From Stratiolaelaps scimitus (taxonomy: Eukaryota; Arthropoda; Arachnida; Mesostigmata; Laelapidae), in contig JABWDB010000005.1 of assembly GCA_019614645.1 (NCBI GenBank), forward strand, positions 15,799,001 through 15,863,000: a stretch of 64,000 nucleotides of DNA. Direction: 5' to 3'. Both the position numbers and the translations under genes were made by a program. Positions 22,112-34,300 of the stretch are shown piece after piece; position 1 is the first letter of the stretch; each line of letters opens with the position of its first letter. The notes under the pieces are model-generated. The model ran no database searches. It had not been told where the DNA came from and saw only the letters and a program-made list of their open reading frames with translations.

Positions 22112-24189
22112 AATGAAAACAAACAACAAACTCGCATTCAGTTTGTAGAATTTCCCCTACTGGATGCTATAATTATGAAGGGAAACGTCTTACGGTGTCC
22201 TGTTCTCGGTCACTGCAGTGGCGTTATCGACTTACCCCTTAAGCTTATTGAACCTGTTTATTTCTAGCCTTAACCTTAAAAACGGTTATCTTTGATACAT
22301 ATACGATCACATTATACACCAGTGAGATATTTTGTCTTGCCGAGAAAAGTGAGCTCGGATACTAATATGTAGCCATGCCTCGTGAATTCATCTCTCTGGA
22401 GGAATGGTGAATGTTTTACACGTTCAGATGTGAAGCTGGAGCGATCAATGAGATACGATATTCACTCATTCATATCCGCCGCAGAGCTGATGGCGGAGTC
22501 GACAAAAACGATAAACCAGAGATCGTAATTTCTCAGAACTGCAACACGAGCCGTCGGCTATTTCTCGTCTTCGACTTCGATTCCTATCGAATCCCTAGGG
22601 CACAAATATTTACTATATACCAAGCATGTATTGAGTTGAGGTGGCATCTTGGCAGAGGAAGAATGAATCGCTCATATATAGGCATTTCGCGTGTGCGCCA
22701 CTACGAACGTCTGGAGGGATGTGATGTCGTAGCATAGGTTATCTATGCCAAACGGACAAGTATCCTCAGTGAGCTCCTCACCGAGTTCGTCATGACTCCC
22801 ACCTGACCTCCGTGATATGCTACACGGTCGCCTACTGGTCATAGGAGTTTTATACGGACAATCCCAACGCAGCGGTCGATTTTCGATCAATATTCGATTA
22901 AAACTGGGTTACCCATTTGTATCGACCTCAGGCATACAACTGGGCTACTAACCTGACAACGTGACTCGGTCGTCGAGTGGGCTCAACAATTTCTTTTTCA
23001 AAATCCATCCGATCCGTTGATCGAGTTTATTGTTATCAGCGCCGGCGGTGTTAGCCACGAGTTTGGCAATCTATCGAATATTCTTCGGCGAATAGAGCCA
23101 AATCGGCCAAGATTATCCCATAGTTGTCTGTGAGCGTGAGCTGAGTGCAGATAGGTTATAAAGCTGACAGCCAGCTATAGGGGTGAGGTACTCATTCATT
23201 CAGACCATCAGTATGCTGTTTCATATCTACATACATAGGTGAAGATGGATATAGCAAGTTGTCGTTGATGAGACTACGACCATGAGCGCTTGTCTCAAAT
23301 AATCCCCCAGTGAGTCTAGCTGAGTGTGAGACAGGACAAGCAGCCATCTATTTGTTTATTTTTTACAGATATAAGCCCAGAGTCGACAACAAAATTATGG
23401 CGAACGTCTGATGGACTCGAACTCGTGGGCTTGGTTCTATCGCAATCGTAAGCTGAGGTCGCATTTCGAGGCCTTTGTCATTGCCGCAGCCTGAACTAAT
23501 CGTAATCATCTCGAATTGGACATGATAGTTTCGATATTGACGGGCACACCAATTGCTTGCGTTTCGAACATACCTATTCGAGTCTAACTATTTAATTGAC
23601 CCCACAGATATCGCCGTTGCTTGGAGAACTTGTAACGCACAAAACTGGTAAACAACTTCATATTTAATATACTTCCGACGTCTAGAAAACGCTGCCAATA
23701 TTCAACTAAGTCTGCGACAACTAGCTTTGTCACCGTTTGACAAGAATTCTTATTTTTATCTCCAATATAAATTAGAATAAATAAACAGGCCCTTACACTG
23801 AATTATCTTCTGTATAATTGGAAGGTGAAAATATTCACGCGATAGTTATTCTATTCTTAAATTGTTTATCGTTCCACCTAATACATAGTGCTTAATATAT
23901 ATAATAATTGCATCGATAACTAAACGAAGTAGCAAAAATACGTAGACTCGGTAATTCAACAAACGAAGAAATGAATAATTAATAATAACAATAGTGGTTG
24001 TGGAACATCTCAGTAGCCAAACACTAGCCGTAGAGAAATACAGCTACCGATTGTGGAGTGAAATCTTCCGAAGTATCAAATGACTCTGTTCATTATATCA
24101 TTATAGTACTCACATGTACGGAAGAGACACTCCTGTTAGTCGATTTTGGGATGCCATTTTGATATCATTTCCAATTCACATGACCATAC
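21127..24189. other. Presumed VPS37 intron and flanking sequence
   Basis: The region is AT-rich with no recognised protein domain. A (TA)n tract lies at 22072-22109. A 100-codon minus-strand frame at 21441-21743 has no splice support and no recognised family. Confidence 0.5.
22072..22109. repeat. (TA)n microsatellite
   Basis: A 38-bp TA run. Confidence 0.95.
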
Positions 24190-24378
24190 CCTTTCATTGG
24201 CCAACGCCACAGTCATATCATTGTCAGTCATCCCTAAATATCTCATTTGACCTCGATTAGCATCCACAGACCCAATCTGAAACGTCGAACCACTGACGGC
24301 CGTTGAGCCGTCGATGCATTCAACACTTGCATCGTAATTGCAGGGGTCATCCATTCCCTTGCTGCACTCATTGTCGTT
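24190..24378 (-). CDS. Orphan exon-like frame, cysteine-containing, unidentified
   Basis: On the minus strand, a strong acceptor (TTGTTCTATACTCAG) opens a frame of exactly 63 codons, which ends at a GTATGG donor, phase 0 at both ends. It begins NDNECSKGMDDPCNYDASVE and has three regularly spaced cysteines. The opening (DNEC, then cysteines 7-8 residues apart) recalls a calcium-binding EGF module, but later cysteines of an EGF fold are missing. It may be an exon of an unannotated minus-strand gene, a relic, or chance. It cannot directly precede the VPS37 exon, which needs a different phase. Confidence 0.35.
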
Positions 24379-24900
24379 CTGAGTATAGAACAAAACAGCG
24401 CCAAAAACAAGTCTCTACGCTTCCGAATCTCGTGATATCCAGCTCTATATTCTATGTTGCCATCGGTCCTAGGTGCTCATTGGCTGCTAATCGTTCGTGG
24501 CGAAATCGAGCGTCCTTTTCCAAAACACCATTAATATTTTTTCTCTTGTCGGACTATTGTCTGATATTCCCAATTCGCTCTGACTCATACGAAAGAATAG
24601 GGCCGATTATTGTTGTTCTGTTATTCGTCCTGAATATCGAATTGATCGCGCGCCGACTAGGAAAACTTAGGACTATTTGACGGCGCTGCATGTTATACAT
24701 ACAGTGGTGTACATAAACTTAAGACACCCCCTATATTTCAACAAATCGTTACAAAGAATACACATTTGAGGTATTTATTCTGTATCAGATTAATGTACGT
24801 GTCAAATAATGAGACACATATATATTTCAATATTGGCTAAAGTAAGTAAGATAAAACAAGAGATTTTTTAGAATGAGCTAGAGGTAGGCACCTCTTTTAT

Positions 24901-25879
24901 TTATGGCAGCCTTCTAACGGCTAGGTATGCACCATACCTATTACTATTTATAAGTTCGTTATTTAAGGCTTCTCGCAGTAAATCTACGTTTGCATACCTA
25001 TTGTCCCCTATAGCCCTCTTTAATCGATGGAAGCAACCATAGTCACACGGGCTTAAATCGGGAGAATAGGGGGGGTGATGCCATCGCCCAATCTTGTCGG
25101 CCTTAAGTCGGGACGTAATTTCATTGCTACGATCTGCCCTAGCATTATCATCGAGCAGCCACACTCGGTGCTTCTTATCGCCATGCCAATTATTCACGAG
25201 TCCCTTCAAGAACTCGAGATATCGAGCCGAGTCCATTTTTTATTTTGGGCCTAAAATATCGTACTAGCAAATTCCATTGAAATCCATGTCAAATGCTACC
25301 ATTACTTTAGGCTCGAATCTATTTGGTACCGCTACCGCCATAGCCTGTTCACCTGGTCATCGCCGCTGTTTCACTTGATCTTTTTCCGGTCTCCTATACA
25401 GGCTGACCCATGTCTCGTCCACTGCAACGGTATGCTATAAGCGACTCTTTTGCTGCCTATATATCTTCAAATTGTCTCGCGAACACTCCTCACGCATTTT
25501 CAGTTGGCCAGGACCGAGTTAATGAGGGACCCATTTTCTACTTTTTTTCTGCATCCCCAGATTATTCTTAATAATTCGTCGACATGCTTCACGTGGCACT
25601 CCAATTTTAGCCGACAAAATCGTCAATGACCAAGCCCTAGTTTGCTCAAAAGTTTTTTCGATTATCTCGATCCGTTCGTCGAATTGAGATTTGGGAAGGG
25701 GTGGGCGCCTTTGATGTTTATTAATGTCCCAACAGCCTTACCTAAACTGTGCAAACCAACGGCACACCTGTCGTCAACCTTCGATGGATTTCAGCTAGAC
25801 ATTTCTGCTTTTGAAACATAAACCTGCCACTTTTCTTGTGAAAATGCAAGCCTGAGGGACCTGCTCCGGCGGTTGCCAT
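24901..25879 (-). pseudogene. Mariner transposase pseudogene
   Basis: On the minus strand a possible ATG lies at 25879 and a stop at about 24901, spanning about 326 codons if read through, close to the usual mariner length. Blocks typical of the family occur in different frames: VDETWVSLYR (first catalytic Asp), WLLDDNARAD (second) and HHPPYSPDLSPCDYGCFHRL (third). An intact 111-codon frame (24901-25236) covers the last two. Stops and frameshifts elsewhere mean it is inactive. Confidence 0.88.
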
Positions 25880-26042
25880 TTCGAACGCCCAACGAAAGCT
25901 GAATGCTAGCGGCTTCTGCGCCGCCTGCTTGCTAATTGCTGTGTCTCAATACCTACCAAATTTGAATTCAAAGCGGCCAAGAATAAGAACTCAGCGCAAG
26001 ACGATAGGAGTTTCATTATTTTTGGGTCAACCTAATAATATA

Positions 26043-27256
26043 CATACCACAAGGAACAGCACATATGACGGCGCATAAACAGCCTGCTATAATGAAATGT
26101 GTCATTTTGGGTGTACAAAATGGTAAGTCACCCTTAGTTATCGAATGTTTTCGCTGAGTTGATCCAGTCATGGGACAAGCTTCGAGCCTTACTGATACGG
26201 AGAAAGCAGTTATTACTGCTTTACACCGAGCAAGAAAGACCCTGGCTGTAATTGCCAGCGAAATTAGCAAAAGTCGTTGCGTAGTGCGAATGATCAGCCA
26301 GCGAACTACCATGCACATTTGTCGATTGGCCTCGAATTCGAATTCGACCTTAAGTTGTGAAGCAATCAGGCAAGAGTTAAACCTTCAGGTTTATACATCG
26401 ACAGTTTTAAGGACATTAAGCTTTATCCGCATATCATACGGGAGCAAATGAAAACAGGACCTCGTCTTCAACAACCCCACATGACTCCCCAACTAAACTT
26501 CGCTCGCAACAATATGGACAGAGACTGGGCATTCGTGAATCCTGAGGCAACGTCTTTTAAAGACTATTCTAAGGAATCTATTAAAAGCTACGATGTTATT
26601 TCAGGTCGTCTCCATTGACGAGAAGAAGTTAAATTTGGATTGGCTAGATGGACTTAACGGTGTACGTAACGAGTCGCGGCAATTTCGGCGTAGCGTGCTT
26701 AATGGTTTGGGGAGCTTGGCAAACTCGCACTCGCTTTCGTCTTATCTCGAATGAATAGCGAGGACTGTCAGCCGATGTTGGCCGACAATCTACTAGCGTT
26801 TAGGCCAGATTTCATTGACTGCCAATGATTTTCCAACAATTCCTGTCAGCGCGAGTGCACGTGAGTCGCTAGGACGGCACAAAGTTCAAACCCTAGAGCG
26901 GCCAGCGTGTTCTCAACCCGATGGAAAACCTCTTAGGCACTCTTGTCCGACGACGATATGCGTCGAATCAGCAGCATACATTTGTGGAAGCACTAAAAGA
27001 GGCGTTGTTGGAGGCCTGGGAAGGGGTCAGCGCTCAGATTCTGCTAAATATCGTTGATTGTATGCCAACCGAATCTTTGACGGTATAATTAGCGAGGGCG
27101 TGCCGCACGGTACTAATTAGCACAAGAAAGCGATACTCAACCCAGCGAAAACACTCGATAACTGAGGGTGACGTATCATTTTGCACACCCGAAAAATGAC
27201 ACATTTCATTGTATCAGGCTGTTTGCGCAGTCATATGCGCTATTCTTTGTGGTATG
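26043..27256 (+). mobile_element. Decayed Tc1-like element nested in the mariner element
   Basis: Inverted repeats start CATACCACAAGGAACAGCAC at about 26043 and close at about 27256 as the near-complement (GTGGTATG). The shared subterminal blocks are CATATGAC, AACAGCCTG, AATGAAATGTGTCATTTT and a TTATCGA/TTTTCGCTG region. The arms are about 120 bp. Flanking TA dinucleotides are consistent with Tc1 insertion. Exact ends are uncertain by a few bases. Confidence 0.85.
26170..27120 (+). pseudogene. Tc1-like transposase pseudogene
   Basis: An intact N-terminal frame (26170-26451) reads MGQASSLTDTEKAVITALHR followed by an HTH region (EISKSRCVVRMI). Further blocks are scattered in shifted frames: SIDEKKLNLDWLDG (first catalytic Asp region) near 26610, FQQ...VHVSR near 26830 where the second Asp block is lost, and NPMENLLGTLVRRRYA near 26915. 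It is a clear relic of about 317 codons with frameshifts, stops and a lost active-site block. Confidence 0.85.
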
Positions 27257-27366
27257 TTTATATTTGATACTTACATTAATCTGACACAAACTAAATACCT
27301 CAAATGTGTATTCTTTTTAACGATTTGTTGAAATATAGGGATGTCTTAAGTTTATGCACACCACTA

Positions 27367-29977
27367 TATCACATGCTATAATATTGTGTTTTGCTGCAGC
27401 GTCTTAGTGATGCCTGCATAGAGATCATAGGGGGCGCCATAGTCATCCATCAGTAACCTTCATCAATTAGATCCTATCAAAAGTCTGGTTCGAGACGGAT
27501 CGAGGGAAAGTTATTTTTAACTTGTATCTTGCTCGTTCCACCTGGTAACCTGGACTCCAAGGAAAGACCCTGTAAATAGAAACCCCTCTACCCTCTCTTC
27601 TATATATTCATATAGGAGAATCAAATTTTGGGCGACTTGTTCTCGGTAAATGATTAATGGCGGTGTGGTGAATAAATGGTTTTGATGTTCTTTTCGAGGC
27701 AACGATTGTCGTAAATTTCGTCATACTGAGTGCGAGAACGGATCCCTTTCCAGTTCTTCGCTAGTTACAGTGTTCACTATTCTAGTTGCAGTTCCGTTTC
27801 GAGTTGTTCCAATGTTACACTCTCATTGGAACAACATCATTGAGTGCGCGAACCATTGATTTCCTCTGCCTTATATTTTACTGATTACGGGGTATTCTAT
27901 ACAGTCGGCATTCACTCACCTCATTTCCTGGAAATTACGAATGAGCCCTGTCAGTTCATTGCGCAGCTGGGAATCTGCCAGTCGATACGGCATTTTGTTC
28001 GTTGTTGCGGCTGCTGTGAATCTTTACAGATTGCAGAGTGTGTTTGGTGATGGCCCTCCTTGATGACGATACAGCGGGCTGATACAATCCCGAAGCAAAC
28101 TTCCTGCGTTGGCACACGGAACAAATGGATAAATGACGTCGTCAAACTCTTGTTCGAGATGTATCCAGCTGCAGGCAAAATCGCACTCGACTATACAAGC
28201 CGCGTTCAGTTGGGCACACACGCATACACCGAACTGACCGAGTGATACAGAAGCAAACGATAATGAAAGACGTGAACTGGGTCCAGAGACGCCAAGGCTT
28301 TCGTGCAGAACGCTGAAACTCGTAGAACTAACGCCAACAACGCACACTTACTACAACATCAAGTCACGCCACTCGGGTCACTACGGTTACTACAAATCGA
28401 GGCGGAGCAACGAATAATAAAAATAAGGATGGGCGACCCACCACAACAACAGTCAAGATGCAGCTAGCAACACGAACGGACGGCAACACCAACAGCAAAA
28501 CAACAACACTATGCTCTTCTCTGACGAACGAACAGGAGACAGCACTCGCAACAGCTAGATAGTCGCTTTAATGGGTCGTTCTAATTAGCTGCTACACACG
28601 ATGATATCGAAACGGTGTGACACATCACAAGCACTAGTGAATCGCAGGAGCGATGGTCAGTTGTGGGACTCACTTTCTTTCTCTGTTTTATAATCTCTCT
28701 CTCTCTCGGCCTCTTTCTCGGTCATGTGCCGGACAGATCACATAGAGAGATTCTATGTCATCAATGATTCCAGCCAGTGCAGATGCGCTGTACAGATACG
28801 CCGAAGCTGAACGGGCCGAATCTTTGGCTGAGTTTTCTTCTCTCACAGAGATGGGAAACCCGTCTGTTCCTTTTTGCCTTCGACTCGATTATAGCCTAGA
28901 CTCGATGATGGTGTTGTTGCTGCTGCTGGCCACTGCTGCTGTTGTTGTTATTACTACTGCCGTTGACTCGGCCGTTTCGTCGGTGGCTGGTTATGTCGTC
29001 AAGATTTTCATCTGTGGCCACTCGCTGGCAACACGGCTGGTGGCGACTGCTCAGCGATCGCTAATGCCACCGCCGTGTCAACATCAACACGCTTGTGCAA
29101 TGGCAGACAACTCTTGTCCGTGGGCCACTGCTGCGATTAGTGGGCTCAATCGTTCGCTCACCGAGCAGCATAGACCAGGCAGCCTCTCGGACAGAGAACT
29201 CCCCACTGACTGTTTATCACCCCCTACGAACAAACCTTCCACTGGCTAACAACAACAGTAGCAGCAGCAGCAGCAGCAGTTCTACCGCTGGCTAGATGAC
29301 GCACACCCGCCGATGTTGCTCTTCGACAAAGTGTTCCTTTCTGACGACTACATGGCGCATGGGCGAGTCGGCGAACCTGCTCGACCCCGTTGGAACGCGG
29401 CGGAAACTGCATGGACGGCCGAGAACGCTCCTATGAGGGGTGGTTTGGGCCGATCCGCCGCCGCTGCCGCCGCCGCCGTCGCCGCTGCCGCCGCCGCTGC
29501 CGCTGCACACATCCACGGCGGTAGAGCCACGGCCGCTGCCGCCACTCGTCACCGTTCGGGCCGTAGTCGCAGATGCCCGCGGCGCGCACGCGTCGCATCG
29601 GATGGCGTAGCGAGTCGGGACACGTCGACTGCCTAACGGCTGTAATCCCACACAGGCGCCGTCACTGCAGTGGAAGTGGCGCGTGGAGGGATGGTCAGTG
29701 GCTGGCAACCGGCAGCGGGCCGCCACGGCAGCGGTGGGAAGGCCAGGGCGGGCTTGAGTCCGACGTCGGGAGAACGGTGGCAGAGGACTCGAGAGAGAGA
29801 TAGAGAGAGAAAGGGTGGTTCGGTTGTAGCGTACTCAGAGGTGTTTGTTCAGAGTGGGGACTCATTGGGACCGAACACGGTAAAGGGCAGGTCAGATCAA
29901 ATTGAATAGAGGAATAACACAGCCCGCGAATGAGGCGCCCGCCTCAGACTTTTGCTTACTCTGTGTATCGTAATCTT
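27367..29977. other. Unassigned sequence between the transposons and the Syx1A upstream region
   Basis: No gene is supported. A perfect 12-bp hairpin lies at 27803-27835. CAACAA and CAG tracts occur near 28440-28510 and 29250-29280. A GCC/GCT tract lies at 29455-29505. The 164-codon frame at 28755-29249 reads through CTG/GTT repeats and has no recognised domain. The change to GC- and trinucleotide-rich DNA after about 28.4 kb suggests promoter or 5' UTR sequence of a neighbouring gene. Confidence 0.45.
27803..27835. repeat. Perfect 12-bp hairpin
   Basis: GTTGTTCCAATG and CATTGGAACAAC flank a 9-nt loop. Confidence 0.75.
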
Positions 29978-30135
29978 TGGTGGGGTGGCTAGTCGACTTG
30001 CTGCTTTCTGCCGAATGCCGCAGGTTCAAATCCTGCCGTGGCCCCATGAAGATGTGTAATGGGAATGGCGCTCACATGGTGTAGCTTGTACAAACCGCAC
30101 AGAGTTCATTCTGGGGGAGCCAATTAAAGGTGGAT
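29978..30135 (+). repeat. tRNA-derived SINE-like element, second family
   Basis: A tRNA-like head has a perfect 5-bp T-stem (GCAGG/CCTGC) around TTCAAAT, box B GGTTCAAATCC at 30023-30033, and TGGGG/CCCCA acceptor-like ends. A non-tRNA body follows (ATGGCGCTCACATGG, CAATTAAAGG). It differs from the element at 4583. It is not a functional tRNA, since I see no clear anticodon arm. Confidence 0.55.
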
Positions 30136-31094
30136 AAGTTGGACCGAGCCTATGTTTAACCATCGCTAGAAGAAGGAGTTGGTTAGTTGTTTTAACGGAC
30201 TAAAGTGTTTAGTCTAAAGCTAACGCATTAGAGGCTGATACGATCGGTGCCATATTCACGCTGAGATGTTTATTTAGCGCGCATATGTAAAACGATTACA
30301 GGACAATACCAGCTAGAGGAAATGTTACGGATCGTATGAAATGTTACGGATAGTATGAAGTTTTTAGAGAAAATCTCCCTCCCAACCAATTATTCGAATA
30401 ACTCTCTCTCTCTCTCTTTCTCTCGTTGATGTAATCTTTGATTCGATAATATTTCAGTCAAATGCTCATTCTCAAAACGTTTGTTGTCGTGCTTTTGTCC
30501 GAGCTTCGAAGAAGGAAGCGACCACGGATAAAAGAGGAGACGCGGTACACATTTTTGCTATTTTTCAACGCGGCAGTTACGTTGAAATTAAATGGAGTTA
30601 CCTCAGAAAGCTATAAACGGTGCAAACGAGTGTCTTCGCCTGCCCAGTATCCGTGTTTAGATGTCCAAACCGCTTAACATTTGTACACCTATTTGGACCG
30701 CCGCCGTTGGAATCGCATGTGCCACTTTGCCGCAGAGAGCATCGCTGTTTGACTGATGTATTTATTTAATGCCAAATGATGTATTCATTTAATACCACCA
30801 CCGCCGCGGTAAACGCCCCGGTTATTCTACTGTGTAATCTATTTCTGCAGTATTGGGTGTGTATTACTCCGCATATTACTGCGCTATCATATGCTGAAAA
30901 TAGCAAGTATCTCCTGCGTGGCGTTTGATGAAGAAGTTTGCGTTGGAATCGTCGTTGCTGCTCAATGCATCCGTCGGCCGATGATGAACGGCTGTAGGTC
31001 AAATCCGGTCAGCTTACTGTTGCTATCGTTGTAGCATAGCACGTCTTCCGTTTGGCTGACAGAGGTTGCCGGACGCCTACCCTGCGCTAACACC
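30136..31094. other. No gene seen
   Basis: AT-rich sequence with a short CT run near 30401-30424. No coding or RNA feature is supported. Confidence 0.6.
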
Positions 31095-31120
31095 ACTTGC
31101 CACAGATAGCTGTGGCAAGT
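31095..31120. repeat. Perfect 11-bp hairpin
   Basis: ACTTGCCACAG and CTGTGGCAAGT flank ATAG. It lies about 150 bp before the double CRE. Confidence 0.75.
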
Positions 31121-31265
31121 AGTTGTAGTAACAATAATAATAATGATAGAATCGTGGTGGCAAACTCGCTCGTTCAACGTGACGCTGTTCCTGCTGATAC
31201 GGCTATTGCAATTTTCTGCCGCCGTAGCCTTGTTCTACACTCCCCTTCGTCGCCACCCGTCTGCG

Positions 31266-31309
31266 CACAGCTGACGTCACCCGCCGCGAACGCCATGACG
31301 TCAGCTGTG
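31266..31309. promoter_or_regulatory. Palindrome with two consensus CRE sites
   Basis: CACAGCTGACGTCA (31266-31279) and its exact reverse complement (31296-31309) flank 16 GC-rich bases. Each arm carries TGACGTCA, the full CREB/ATF palindrome, and an adjoining CAGCTG E-box. It lies in GC-rich DNA about 7 kb upstream of the syntaxin-1 ATG, so it could belong to that promoter. Binding is inferred from the motif only. Confidence 0.6.
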
Positions 31310-34300
31310 TGATGGCCCGCAGTCGAGCTCTACGGCTTGGCGGCTCACCCACTCACTCGCGTGGACGCATCGAAAAAGATTCCCGAGAGTTTCGAGTGTC
31401 AGCAGCAGTAGTAGTAGTTGCAGGAGTTCAATGCTCACGCCGTGGCGAGAGCGTGGCAAGAGGAGAGAGGAAATACGACCCCCCCTCCCCCTGCGCGCGC
31501 CCCCCATGGAACGCCTCCGGACCTCACACCGAACCTTACCCCACAACCCGCGAGTCCCTGGGGGTCATGAGTCAGTCAGCACGACAGGGGCTTGTCGTAC
31601 GAAGCGACGTTGTCTCGTTCGCCTATGTCCGTGTGTTCACGTAGCGGGGGGATAGATTGGGATAGTCGTATGGAGGGACGGGAGGAGCTAAGCAAGCCGA
31701 GAGGTTGTGCAAGATTCTTGTCAGCGTGAGTCGCACGAGGCGAAGCCTCGCTTTGCGAAGTGGTCGTGGAACGGTGCTGACGAACAATCGCGGCCGAATC
31801 ACGGCCGTTCCCAATGCCGTTGCTCGCGTCGCTGGCTTGCGAATTCAACAGCGAACGAAAATCGACGATTGAACGGATGCTGGATGCCACCAGATATCTT
31901 CGGGACGCGGTCGCGTTTTGTGCCGGCTGTGTAGCACTCATCGTCGTCCGAAGACATCGACTGGCCTATGCTCGTTCTTCTATTGGGCCTTCAGCGTCGA
32001 ACCCGCCTAGCCGATACCAGAAACGGTGGCGTCATCATTCATTGGGTAGAAACTTCCGTGTCGCGTAGCTACTCTGCTGCAGCATTGCATCGACTCGCTT
32101 GACTCTCTGCCATTTGCTGACGCGGCTAGCTAAGCTGCGGCATTAAATTCTATACGATAGGTTAGGTTAGTGCTACAGGAGCTTGGTTGGACAGGGTAGG
32201 GAAGAGTAGGGTTGGATGCCGCAGCGTTGCGTATATACAGAAGAGAAGCGAAGTAAGAGCGAGAGAGAGAGAGAGAGAGAGAGATGGGGGGGCGAAACAG
32301 TTTGCTTGCCTGCTGTCGGCTTGCTGCCAACTCAACCTTGTGCCGCCTCATGCTGCGGGAGGCTACGCCAGCGCCATCAGCAGCAGCAGCAGACAGCGGC
32401 TGCTCTGCGGCGGTAGCAGCAGCAGCAGTTGGACGGGTGGATGGATGAACGGACAGGCGGACGGACAAACGGTTGCTTGGGTGGGTGGGTGTGTGGGTGG
32501 AAGGTTGTTCTGGCTGCTGTCTGCGGCGGTCTGTCGCTGGCGCGCCCGCGCGCGCGCTGTGAGCGGCTCGGGTTAGCGGCAACGGCGGTGGTCGTGGCCT
32601 CGGGAGTGGGCAATGAACACGGTACCACCGTCACTCCACTCCACTCCACCACCAACACAAACACCAGAACCACAGAAGAACGAACGAATGATCTAACGGA
32701 TGAATATTTTCTCTCGCTCTCTCTCTCTCTACCTCTCTCTCTATCTCTCTCTCTCTACCTCTAGTTTTCCCTCTCATGGAAGGCACATGATGATGGGGTA
32801 TTACTGCCCGTCGCCGTTAATTCAACACTCCCACTCGCCCCCCTGCGAACGCCGAACTGCTGCTGGAAAGGCAACAACAGAAGCAGCATCAGTAAAAGCC
32901 GATGATATTCATCGAGCGAGCGACTGCGCGCAATTTCCGCGCGCCCGTTTGATTAACTCTCTCTCCCGTTTTCTATTCTATGTCGATGACCCCTCGACCC
33001 CACTGCCCATTCGGTGTCTGTACGAGAGTCTTGTCGGCGGCATTCACTAACTACACCGGCGGGTCGTCCTGTTGACTCCTATCGCACAGTCAAGTACTAC
33101 CAAATGAATAGATGGATACAGTAGATAGATGGGCGTATACGGCATATCGGCGTTTCATTTGTTTGTCGCAGAGACATCGGTGATGCCTTCCTATCTCTTC
33201 GGCCTACGCTCCCGGCTGACTTCAGCCCACGAACCAGCTATCCACTGAGGGCGTGTCAGACCTCCTTCAGCAGCAGCAGCAGCTGGCGCAAAGGCGGCGG
33301 CGGCGGTGGTGGCGGCGGCGGCGGCGGCTGCGGCCGCGCAAACCACCATCACCGCTTCAACCGCTGCTGCTCGTAGCAGCAGCTGGAAACAGCAGGCGCA
33401 GCAGCAGCAGCAGCGGCGGCAGCGCGGGCGGTGCAGTTCACTTGGCGTTCGGTATCAGGAGGGTGGTATTATACGAATAGTTATGGCTAATGCTAGTAAG
33501 TAGCGATAAAGTAGAGATCGTCAGGTATTACTACTAATTATCATAATCTCAGCCTGATCAACGCAACAAGCAGAGTTCGTTGTCGTTCTGAATACGACTT
33601 GGTACGCTGATAGCTGTCACAGCAGCACCCTAGCTCTCTTACCGGTAGTCTGTGCGGCGGTTTGTTGTCATTGTAGTCTGTCAGCCTGCTGCTGCTGCTG
33701 CTGTTGTCCAATGCGTGATCTAACTAGCTGGCTCGCTCAATCAATCAATCGATCAATGTCCCGACGTTATCTCGAATGACGGCTGGGGGCCTGTCATCGC
33801 CATCATTGTCACCATCATCGCACCGTAGACAGCGGTAGCTGCAGCAGCAATACTGCTTTCTCCGCTGTCGTTGTTGTTGCTGCTTCTGCTGCTGCTGCTG
33901 TTGGCGGCTACCTAACCTGTCAAAGTGGTCTAAAAAGAGCCCAACTGGCCTAGCCAGCCTACGACCATTACCACCATCAACGGCACACTCCATTCTATAC
34001 GGGTCGAGTCGACTTGTGCGGTGTTGGTAATCGTGATGCTTCTGCTGCGGCTGTTGGTTGGTGATGGTGGTGGCGATGATGGTCTCTTGGCGGGCTTCGA
34101 CCATCCGAGAGACACTTGGATCCGTCGGCCGAGCGGACAACGTTGGAGCGAGTTGGAATAGTCGGAGAGCCACCAGGGGGCGCGCCAACCTCATCGTGGC
34201 TGGTAACGGCGCCCGATCAATAGCCTGCCTAGCTGCCGCCGCCGCCGTCGCCGCCGCTGCCACCGCCGCTGCTGCCGCTACTGTCTAAGGCTAGAGTGTG

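Larger units (their letters stand above)
24702..27366 (-). mobile_element. Decayed mariner element carrying a nested Tc1-like element
   Basis: Terminal inverted repeats of about 100 bp start AGTGGTGTACATAAACTTAA at 24703 and its near-complement ends at 27365. They share AAGACA, CTATATTTCAACAAATCGTT and an AATACACATTTGAGGTATTT block. TA dinucleotides flank both ends (24700-24701 and 27367-27368), as in mariner target duplications. The transposase lies on the minus strand and is broken. The nested element splits the outer one between about 26043 and 27256. Confidence 0.9.

Noticed and set aside
28755..29249. 164-codon plus-strand ORF with a leucine-rich patch
   Set aside because: The hydrophobic patch comes from CTG/GTT repeats. 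There is no domain and no splice evidence.
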